18,490 bases of DNA from Pleurotus djamor (taxonomy: Eukaryota; Basidiomycota; Agaricomycetes; Agaricales; Pleurotaceae): NCBI GenBank assembly GCA_029747585.1, contig JAPEVF010000885.1:1-18490 (forward strand), in the 5' to 3' direction. Below the pieces are notes generated by a model. It was given only the letters and a program-made list of their open reading frames with translations, had not been told where the DNA came from and did no database searches. Every line of letters begins with the position of its first letter. The first letter of the stretch is position 1. The position numbers and the translations under genes were made by a program. Positions 8,975-17,215 of the stretch are shown here, one piece after another.

Positions 8975-10907
8975 TCACTTTCTGGACACCGTCACGTCAA
9001 AGTCCTTGCTTGTGAAGGGAAACAGCAGCCCATCCCCATCTGAACCCACGCAATCCAAATGACAACGTATAGTCTCCGGAATCCACTCCCGGAATTGATC
9101 CACCTCCAGGTCACCCCGCATACGGCAAACCTCTGCAACGACCTGACCAAGGTACGGTAGATACGCCACGTCGTAGACCCGTTGAGATCGAGTGGTACGC
9201 GTGTTGCACTGAACGCGCAACGTTTTCGAAGCACTCTCAATGAGCCTCAGTCCGATATCTGAAACCTCCCTTCTTTCCTCTCCCTTCATGACTACCAAAA
9301 ACGGTACGACGCGACAGAATACGGCTATCGTAAGAGTGACCTTGAGACCGTACCAGTCGGTAATTTCCGGGAGATCCTCTCCCCAGTATTCGTCTAGGTG
9401 GCAGATCAGCGTTTCAGCAAGATATATATCACTGGGGACCGCACCATCAAAGGTCTGCCCAGAGTGTAGCCATTCAAAGAGAATGGCTAAGCGTGCTAGA
9501 ATCTCGGCCGTGTACACTGGCGAACGTGTTTGAGCCCAGTTTGGCTTCAGAAGCACGAGGACCATTGCAAGCAGCGCACGGTCCAGCTGCAATGGATCTA
9601 GGAAGTGGATGCAGGTTACCACAGAGGGCTCGAGTGCGTAAAATTGGCAAAACGTCCCTGGCCCGATCATTCTTTGCCCCAACAAGTGATTAGAATGAAG
9701 GTCACCCACGCGAACTGTCACTCACAATGCATCTCGAGGGCCCATGACCACCCCCTCAGGTCCAAACTCCATTTCCCCTGTGGCAACTTCCCGCCGTGTA
9801 ACGATTGGATGTGAATACACCGTCCACAGCTGATGACCATGGAGTGGGAGGAGGATTGTTGAAAAGCCATAACTCTCCAGGTTTGACCTGGACCATGCGC
9901 CCTCCGTCGCCACGTACGAGCCTTCAACTATCTCCGACGGATACCCCCTGGAAAATCGTCGCTCGCCGTTTGTCGCCGTCCACACTTTCCGCAAGAAAGA
10001 GAAACTGTGCGACCAAGCGTTTCCAGCCACTCCAGTGGTGTCGATCTTGCCACTTATCAGCGGTGCGAACCGGGACTCCTCAACATCTTGAAACACTCGG
10101 TCAAGGTTGAGCAACGTCTCCCCTTTCCACGGCGCCAATACTAGAGGCAGATGGTCAGATTCGGATTGGCGCTGCCACAGGTTGCAAGGGCAATACCTTG
10201 AAATACTTGTGACCGGCTGGATATGCGTCCAAGTTTACCCACAGCTGCCTTGAAGGTAGAGACGTGCTCATCGCCGGAAACGTTGATCAGAAGTATATGC
10301 TTCCCGTAAGCGCTGGACTCTCCCAACCAACGCCTGAGCTCCCTCCCCCGCTTCGCCTCCATATACGCACCATGGTCCACCAGATACATTTCGCTTGCGT
10401 CAGGATCAGCGTCCATATACCCAGGCTTATCGCCGGAGTATCGACCCATAAACGAATTCACCATCGCCAAGAATATATCGTAGGTAGAAGAGTTGGTCTG
10501 CAAGCAGTCTGAGCATATGAACGGGACACCCCATTGGCACTCACCTCATTCCAGAATCGTAGGCTTCCCCCCCATACGGAGCCATCTGTTTTGAATAGAT
10601 CAACGGGTAGATCTGAAGGGTTCTGGTATTTTTTGAGAAGCTGCAACAGTCTGTCACTGCAATATACACACCATTACTAGCAATTCCTTTGGCACGGTCG
10701 CTCGTGGAGTCGCCTTCTCAGTGCGACGAGCGCGCGAGTTCATCTTGACATTCCTTCGCGACGGAGTAACCGGTTTGGGTGTGTGCTGCCCAGCCACTGC
10801 AGTCGCACTGCTTCGAGGAGGCCTCTTCACGGGGTTTTCCTTGCGTAAGGATTCGGTCTCGGCAGTCTCGTCGTTCCTGGTGGTCCGCGCTACGTCGTCA
10901 ACATTTT

Positions 10908-10989
10908 CCTCTGAGGAAGCCTCCTTGGGTTCTGCGGGATTGACCTCTGCCGTCGCGGCCTCGGTGCTCTCCCCTTCGACTGGTGGTTC
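10908..10989. repeat. Duplicated exon segment, copy 1 (82 bp)
   Basis: It matches 11225-11306 at 77 of 82 bases by eye, a 317-bp direct offset. It encodes QEPPVEGESTEAATAEVNPA and following residues on the minus strand, in the exon 11046-10678. Confidence 0.9.
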
Positions 10990-11224
10990 CTGGCTACTCT
11001 CCTCCATGTCAACGTCGCAGCCCACAGGTACAGAGTTGGTTGCTACCTGTCATGATGTGCACAGTCAGCCACAGAAATGTCTATTCTCGCATGCTATGTT
11101 CGTACCTCCGGTCGTTCCATCGCATCGGAAGTGCTCTCGTGAGCCCGTGTGACTGGGGCATCTTGACCGGCCGTTTGGACATCGGCATCGCCGTCCTTGG
11201 CGTCTGCCATGTTGACATCCACCT

Positions 11225-11306
11225 CCTCTGAGGCAGCCTCCTTGGGTTCTGCGGGATTGACCTCTGCCGTCGTTGCCTCGGGGTTCTCCCCTTCGACTGG
11301 TGGTTC
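11225..11306. repeat. Duplicated exon segment, copy 2 (82 bp)
   Basis: Partner of 10908-10989, in the neighbouring exon 11402-11106. It encodes KEPPVEGENPEATTAEVNPA and following residues on the minus strand. Both exons begin and end in phase 0, so duplication of a whole exon would not disturb the frame. Confidence 0.9.
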
Positions 11307-12292
11307 TTTCGTCGTTGCCTCGTCGTGCTCCCCTGCGTCTGGGGTTTCCATGTCGCGCTGCTCCGTGTTAACATTGCGGTCCGTGAGCACGTCCGCCGAT
11401 CCCTAACAAAAGATACACCGTCAATTACAGGGACGTTTCGCTTCCCATGGCATCCACGTACCTCCCGCGGTGCACCACGTCGGTGCAACACTGCACCCTC
11501 GTTCTCACGCAATGTTCCCACTGGCGTTAGGCCACCCATGTCAGCTGGCCAGATATCAGCGGGGGCTGCCATGTCCTCGCCGAAGCAACCCATTTTGGCA
11601 GGCTGCAGGCAACTCCAATCAGACTAGTTCGTCGTAAAATGTACGCACATCAACAAGCCATCATCCATAGAAGCAACTTCGCGACATACCATCCGTGCCC
11701 TCTTTCCCATCAAAGGCGACGCAGGGACGAGGGCAGACCCCCGTCTCTTCCGATTCGCGGCGCCAGCGGTCGCTGAGTTCTCCACCAAGGTGCGATCGGG
11801 ATCCAAGACACCACCAGTTGGACGGCGAGTTGCGTCCAGTGGTGGCCAGTGATTCGGCGTTTCAGGCGGCCAGGCGCCACTACGAGTGCTTGTGTCATCG
11901 AATGGATTCCGTGGAAAGTCGTCGGAAGACGGTGGTTTGATGGAACGTTTCTCGCCGCTCGAGGTTTCACAGTGGACACCGTCAGCTAACTGGTGGAAAC
12001 GGATGTTATCATGCTGTGTGGGATAAAGCAAGAGACGAACGTTCACAGCACCCTCAGTCGCGTCGTCTGAAGGAAGCCAAGTGCTCGGGGTCGTTTGTCG
12101 GCCAGTGTCACCCATACCCTCGTCGCTCCTCTCCTCGGGTGTCGTATCTCGGTGATCAACCCGGCGCTACACGGGGGTCTGTTCAGCATCCTCAACAAAG
12201 AAGGGAGGGCTCACTGTGACGTACCTCCTTGTCAGGCTCCCCGTCGGTGCGTGCGCTGGTATCATCACCCAGCCCCGCCTGTGGGACCCCTT

Positions 12293-12293
12293 N
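12293..12293. other. Ambiguous base that behaves as an insertion
   Basis: Counting N as a real base leads the minus-strand exon 12393-12225 into a stop (TGA near 12259). Leaving it out gives an open exon of 168 nt (LDREGVPQAGLGDDTSARTD) that ends in phase 0 at a GTACGT donor. The N sits between homopolymers of C, as expected for an assembly ambiguity. Confidence 0.75.
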
Positions 12294-13148
12294 CCCGGTC
12301 CAACTCATGGTCAACCAGAACCTGCACCCCTTCACCAGCCGTGCCCAGGGTCATGCCGCTCGTGCCACCACGCCCATCCTCCCCGAGTGTTGCCTGCAAA
12401 TGGGTTAATGAACGCACATATCGAGCCAAAACGCACTGCACTTACTTCAGTCCACCCTGACAAGCACACATCCGCCAGCCCCTGCTCCAAGTCTCCCATG
12501 GCCAGCATTGTGGAGCCTGACCCTTTGTCAGTCGCAGCATGTACGCCAAAAAATGAGTTCGCCCGTGCCCCCTCCTCCAGCGACAGGAAGGAACTGCAAT
12601 CAATTAGTTCTTCAATACACACCTCAACTACCTCGACAAGGTCGCCAGTCGTCATCGCCATCGTTATCAATGCTTTCCACACGATGGTTTCCATATATCG
12701 AAGGAACGCCGGTTTGAAACGATTTGTACTGATCCATGCCTATCAGTGGAGACACGTAGACTGTGAGTGTTTCATCCCCCGTCCATCATCAGAATGGCTT
12801 ACCTGGACCATAGGCGACCGAGTACATCCTTTCGAGTACCACGCCCGCCCTGAGAGCAGCACCAACGGAGACACAGTGGCTGCGGCATGAAGGGGAACAA
12901 AGAGGTCCTTCACTTTCCCCACCAAGCCACGCAGTTCAAGCTTGCGAACCGTGCAAGTGTTCGCCCCGGCTTTGAACTTATTGTAAGCCCCGTCCGTGCT
13001 GGGAGTCGCCCACTCGCCATGGAGAAACCTGCTCAGAGCGAAGCTCGCTGTCAAGAAATTGAGGAGAATCTTCGAGTACTTGTGGGACTTTGCCCGTGCC
13101 ACCACCATAGAAGCCAATTGGTTGCTGCCATCCTTGAAACCCGTGCTT

Positions 13149-13155
13149 TCTCTAG
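13149..13155. repeat. 7-bp target site duplication, left copy
   Basis: TCTCTAG, repeated at 16219-16225. The empty site would read CTCTAGCTAGAG, a perfect 12-bp palindrome. Confidence 0.9.
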
Positions 13156-13593
13156 CACTTCAGGCTGCCACCTTGCTTGACCTATTAGGTCTATCTCTAC
13201 CACAGAGGAGAAAGACCTCAGAGGTCAAAAAAGGTGGTCACCGCCCACCCTCTGGGGCATGCCCACCTTACCCTATTGTGGGCATGTCCACACCTACTAC
13301 TTTTGCCTATTTTGCTGGGGGGCAGCCCTATGAAAAATCAAGGTGGGCATGTCCACTCCTCTATATTATTTGTAGGTGGGCATGTCCATACCTATATTTT
13401 AGTTAATGGTGGGCATGTCCACACCTTCATTCTATTCAATTGTGGACGTGCCCCCACCTTTACTCTATGTCATGGTGGGCATGCCCCCACCTCTATTTGA
13501 TTTATGGGTGGGCATGTCCACACTTCTATGTTCTTTAATAGTGGGCATGTCCACACCTCTATGTTCTTCAATGGTGGGCATGCCCTAGCATCA
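13156..13593. repeat. Left terminal inverted repeat with 10 near-palindromic units
   Basis: It pairs with 15681-16218 in reverse complement. Unique sequence fills the first ~95 bp. Then GTGGGCATGTCCAC-type units occur near 13254, 13277, 13341, 13375, 13408, 13441, 13473, 13507, 13540 and 13573, mostly 33-34 bp apart and separated by short A/T-rich stretches. Confidence 0.9.
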
Positions 13594-13799
13594 GCCTGCA
13601 GAAACAAGTGCAAACAATGGATAAAGCCACAATATGCAAGGGGTGTTTATTGTATGTGGGAACTTTAAAGCATAGTAGATTTTGCTGCTACTGACTGTTT
13701 AACAAAAGGTCTGGATTCAGGAGTTTCAATTTATTTGCAGGGGTGTTTATAATGAGAGGTGTGGAAAATTTCAAAAGTGTAGGATTCAATAGCAGTTAC

Positions 13800-14235
13800 A
13801 TGACCATGGGAAAAACATACTTACTGTGAAAACTTTCTCAGAAGTATAATGGAATGCATCCACTACCTTTCAGAAGTGTGGGAAAATGTTACTAACCGTG
13901 GGAAAGTATTTGTTTTCGTGAGAAAAGACAGTACTTACCATGAGAAAATGATTTGCTTACCGTGGGAAACTGGCTACTGACCGTGGGAAATCGAAAAGCG
14001 CCCAACATAAGCTTCAAAACTCAGCTTGCATTCATTAATGACCAACTTTTTGCACTTCTATTCATGTTACTGATCAAAACTTCGTCCATCACAACAGTTA
14101 GTGACTGTGGAAAACTATCTCTTACTGTGAGAACCTTCCATTGACTATGAGAACCTTGCTCAATTCTAATGAAACTTTGGCCATTCAGGGTCATTATTGA
14201 CTCTGGGAACATATTATTGACCGTGGGAAAATGCG
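13800..14235 (+). repeat. Inner repeat set, left: TKACYGTGRGAAA motifs, forward
   Basis: About 13 copies of a TTACCGTGGGAAA / TGACTGTGAGAAC-type motif, all on the plus strand, for example near 13893, 13936, 13957, 13979, 14122 and 14219. The right half carries a similar number in the opposite orientation. Spacing is irregular. They probably bind the same protein(s) that mobilise the element; that is inferred. Confidence 0.75.
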
Positions 14236-15024
14236 AAATTTTACAATCTAGTAGATCTACAGATTCCAAGGTGCTGAGTGCAAGGGGGACCCTTGGAGCA
14301 TATCTAGTTACTAGAGAAAAGCTGAAATTATTTTCAGGATTTCGTTGGTTTGATGATTTCAATCATGTACTCCTCCTAGTACTTTCCTCCTTCAACCTGT
14401 ATATTCTTGCTTCCATAAGTTCCATCTGCTTGATATGGGTGTATAAGGGTTGCTCAAAGCATTCTCGATGAGATTCAGCCTCTCTGGTAGAATGAGGAAC
14501 ATGTCCTTACTTACTTTTCAAATATTCAACAACAGACATGCATCTTTTGTAAAACCACCTTGCATGGTCTTTATTTGAACAATTCCATCCATGGCTCCTC
14601 TTTAGAGGCATGATATATGTGAGAAACAAGTGTGTCTGTAGGTATAGACTGGTATGGGAGTAGCAGGAATGGTAGATAAAGAGGGAAAGATATGAATAAC
14701 ATGTATACAGAAAAGTTCAACATTATTCAACATAGTAATTAAGCCTGAAAGTATTCCCAATCTTGGGGACATGGTTATTGCCTTAAACAGTGTAAGTAAC
14801 ATCAAGATAGAAGCTGAACATACATTAACATATACAAGAACCATGGAGATAACCAATAGACGAATGAAGATGTGAATGGCGTGAATGGATTATAGTTGAA
14901 ATTAAGGTTGTTTTAGAATTCACCAAAGTAAATTCAACTTTACTCAATAACTAGAAATGCTCTAGGGATTCTGCTTTGACTCAGATGCTTAGAATTCAGA
15001 GATCTAGTGTTTTGCAAATTTTGA

Positions 15025-15565
15025 CACTTTCTCATGGTTAGTAATTTGTTCTCACAGTTACAAAGGACCCTGAAATGATGAAGTTTTATTAGAAATTCAC
15101 ATTTTCTCACAGTCGGTAATAGATGCATTAACAGAGGTTTTTGAATTTTGTAGGGCAGAAGTAAGGGATTCACAGAGGATGGCCAATACAAATGGCTAGA
15201 GGGTCTTTTGGAGCGCNTTTTTTGGGCGCTTTTTGATTTCCCGCGGTCAATAACATATTTCTGATGGTATTTTCCCACGGTAAGTGGAGAGTTCTCTCAC
15301 AATAAGAAATTTTTTCTCATAGTCAATCAAATTTTCCCACGCTTCTGCGAGGTAGCGGTTGCATTTCCTTACACTTCTGGAAAAGTTCTCACGGTAAGTA
15401 TGTTTTCTCACAGTCAAATATAACCTCTATTGAATCTAATACTTTGAAATTTTTCTCATGGTTTTCATGATCACTATTCCGTTCCCACAGTTAGTAAACA
15501 TCTCTACACATTGAAACCCCTAGATCCAGACCTATTTATGCTCTTTAAGATATCTTCTCACAATC
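15025..15565 (-). repeat. Inner repeat set, right: same motif, reverse
   Basis: About 13 copies reading TTTCYCACRGTMA on the plus strand, for example near 15029, 15103, 15236, 15271, 15312, 15386, 15404 and 15482. This mirrors the set at 13800-14235. Confidence 0.75.
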
Positions 15566-15680
15566 AATACATAATTATTAAATAGTCAGTAGCACTATCC
15601 TTTAAAGCAAGTCCTTACAAACAATAAACATATCTTGCATATCAAACCTCTGTAGATTGTTAATGCTTATTTTTGGATAT

Positions 15681-16218
15681 TGATGCTGGGCGCATGCCCA
15701 CCATTGAAGAACATAGAGGTGTGGGCATGCCCACTATTGAATAGTATAGTGGTGTGGACATGCCCACCATTAAAGAACATAGAAGTGTGGACATGCCCAC
15801 CATTAAAGAACATAGAAGTGTGGACATGCCCACCCATAAATCAAATAGAGGTGGGGGCATGCCCACCATGACATAGAGTAAAGGTGGGGGCACGTCCACA
15901 ATTGAATAGAATGAAGGTGTGGACACGTCCACAATTGAATAGAATGAAGGTGTGGACATGCCCACCATTAACTAAAATATAGGTATGGACATGCCCACCT
16001 ACAAATAATATAGAGGAGTGGACATGCCCACCTTGATTTTTCATAGGGCTGCCCCCCAGCAAAATAGGCAAAAGTAGTAGGTGTGGACATGCCCACAATA
16101 GGGTAAGGTGGGCATGCCCCAGAGGGTGGGCGGTGACCACCTTTTTTGACCTCTGAGGTCTTTCTCCTCTGTGGTAGAGATAGACCTAATAGGTCAAGCA
16201 AGGTGGCAGCCTGAAGTG
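15681..16218. repeat. Right terminal inverted repeat with 13 near-palindromic units
   Basis: Reverse-complement partner of 13156-13593 but 100 bp longer. The extra length equals three added ~33-bp units, in two places (around 15900-15935 and 15720-15800). Units read GTGGACATGCCCAC on the plus strand. Confidence 0.9.
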
Positions 16219-16225
16219 TCTCTAG
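16219..16225. repeat. 7-bp target site duplication, right copy
   Basis: TCTCTAG, directly abutting the right end CCTGAAGTG of the element. Confidence 0.9.
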
Positions 16226-16901
16226 CTAGAGTGTCCTTGAACGTACGCATTGTGCTCTTTGCCGTCGTCCCCATTGACGGTAGGTCCTGCAAAGCCGCAA
16301 CAAGCTACAGCGGACCAAACGATGTAAAGTATGGAAACGCAGCGGAAAAGGCTAGCAACTCACACTTTTGATAGGATCAGACGCAGTATCAAACGCGACC
16401 CTCCCATCCCTCTCAACATCCCTGTAAACTCGTCGTTCGTCACGAACATCCGCCACAATATCAGCCAGAATAAATGGCATCAACAGATTGGCGCATGTCT
16501 CCCCAGCGCCGCCTCTCTCTCGAAGGACGATCTTGAAGTCTCCTGAGACTTGTTGTGGCCAGGAACTATGGTCCGCAAGGGCGTCGGCATATTTCTGTTC
16601 GAGTTTATCCTAACGGGTAATGGCACAGTCGGCGTCAATGCATTCAAGACCACAGCTCTAAACACACCGGCAGCTTCACACCCTCCTGCATCAACGCGCA
16701 GAAAGGCAACTCGCCCAAACCAGGAACAGGCATGATGATGGTGGTGACGAGGTAATGGTCGACACCTTGGTCCCTGAGCGCCTGTGGTTCGCATTGTCTC
16801 CCACGTGCCAGCCATACGCTGGGCTTCCAGCTGCCCGCAAACTTAGCGAGTCAATCACCTTGAACACCCTTTAGTCGTCATACGTTGTAGCCCATTTTCA
16901 T
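16219..16901 (-). pseudogene. JmjC-like protein gene, 5' portion (N-terminal ~167 aa), cut off by the transposon
   Basis: Exons: 16901-16884 (MKMGYN), 16841-16668, 16609-16364 and 16286-16219. The introns of 42, 58 and 77 nt are all phase 0. The sequence includes FAGSWKPSVWLARGRQCEPQ, DHYLVTTIMPVPGLGELPF, DKLEQKYADALADHSSWPQQ and LLMPFILADIVADVRDERRV. An in-frame stop lies upstream of the ATG at 16901, but the tiny first exon makes this start tentative. The last exon is interrupted by the element at 16218. With the element and one target copy removed, it joins 13148 and the full exon is 414 nt (138 codons), open throughout (MRTFKDTLARESTGFKDGSN across the junction). Family unrecognised for this half. 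Any transcript from this promoter would now run into the transposon and hit stops. Confidence 0.65.
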
Positions 16902-17215
16902 GCTTCCCAGATTTTCTACTCATTGCCTCCCTCTCGGAAAACGCTTGAAACATGCCTTCGCAGTTCAAACATGCCTTCGCAGTTCAAACATCGAATTAAT
17001 TACCTGATTCGGTCATTGCCTCACAACAGGCAGTCGGTGACCATGTCACAAACTTCTGAATAAGGCGATAAATATACGTCAGCGGAGAACGGGCAAATGT
17101 TCATTCCTATCAACAATGAATACAGATGATGTCGCACACCAGCCTGATCAGCCTCTTCCCAAACCTGCCGCCGCTACCGCACGGCAGTTACCACATGCCA
17201 GCGGGCCATGGACCA
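16902..17215. promoter_or_regulatory. Intergenic region between the Ulp1-like and JmjC-like genes, with a 19-bp tandem repeat
   Basis: A gap of 314 nt between the TAA of the protease gene (17216-17218) and the proposed ATG at 16901. It should carry the promoter of the JmjC-like gene. A perfect two-copy tandem repeat of CATGCCTTCGCAGTTCAAA lies at 16951-16988. No gene is seen. Confidence 0.5.

Larger units (their letters stand above)
8975..13155 (-). pseudogene. JmjC-like protein gene, 3' portion (C-terminal ~1,190 aa), split from its start by a transposon
   Basis: Exons: 13155-12803 (part), 12739-12446, 12393-12225, 12166-11690, 11602-11462, 11402-11106, 11046-10678, 10640-10545, 10497-10197, 10140-9726 and 9671-8975 (TGA). 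Phases match at every join if the N at 12293 is ignored; one intron (10677-10641) is only 37 nt. After an unrecognised segment (HKYSKILLNFLTASFALSRF; EVVEVCIEELIDCSSFLSLE) comes an acidic, Pro-rich region with a duplicated EPPVEGE...AEVNPAEPKEA unit. A basic stretch (KRPPRSS to SRRNVK) follows, then the C-terminal domain. That domain resembles a JmjC/cupin fold in two places: NLESYGFSTILLPLHGHQLW matches the HxD..G..T....G.K.W line, and GPGTFCQFYALEPSVVTCIH matches the PPGT.H.V.....S...GGH line. The iron ligands read N-x-E and C, so catalysis is doubtful. Known JmjC enzymes are Fe(II)/2-oxoglutarate demethylases or hydroxylases; this one may only bind. The JmjC call is inferred from motifs. 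Confidence 0.68.
13156..16218. mobile_element. Non-autonomous DNA transposon with long terminal inverted repeats (3,063 bp)
   Basis: Ends are CACTTCAGGCTGCC...GGCAGCCTGAAGTG, flanked by the perfect 7-bp direct repeat TCTCTAG (13149-13155 and 16219-16225). Terminal inverted repeats are 438 bp (left) and 538 bp (right). By eye the outermost ~280 bp are identical, so the insertion is recent. Weaker inverted similarity goes deeper: 13976-14010 versus 15218-15254, and 14213-14330 versus 14940-15060. Most of the element is therefore one large imperfect palindrome around a centre at about 14340-14930. The body is A/T-rich, unlike the host gene. No transposase-like ORF exists; open frames in the two arms are mirror images of the repeats. 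Long arms with subterminal repeats suit Zisupton/KDZ-like or MULE-like elements, but a 7-bp target does not settle it. It needs a transposase in trans. Confidence 0.9.

Noticed and set aside
13250..13590. Regular ~33-bp spaced near-palindromic repeats resembling a CRISPR array
   Set aside because: The stretches between repeats are themselves similar A/T-rich repeats, the whole array is mirrored at the other end of a transposon, and the setting is eukaryotic with spliced genes.
14169..14471. 100-codon plus-strand frame inside the transposon
   Set aside because: Part of it mirrors a minus-strand frame at 14940-15278 because of inverted similarity. No family features.
13277..16100. GGGCATGTCC units match the p53-type half-site RRRCWWGYYY
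   Set aside because: Fungi lack p53. The match follows from the palindromic core and is better explained as a transposase-binding repeat.
13234..16201. Open reading frames of 60-102 codons in both arms of the transposon
   Set aside because: They are translations of the inverted repeats (the same peptides on opposite strands) and show repeat-driven composition, not a gene.
13156..16218. CACTA (EnSpm) transposon, because the ends begin CACT
   Set aside because: CACTA elements make 2-3 bp target duplications. Here the three bases adjacent to each end differ (TAG versus TCT) and a 7-bp duplication fits instead.
16480..16815. 111-codon minus-strand frame with a His run
   Set aside because: Another frame of the same stretch splits into two exons that keep phase with all neighbours and reads as a better protein.
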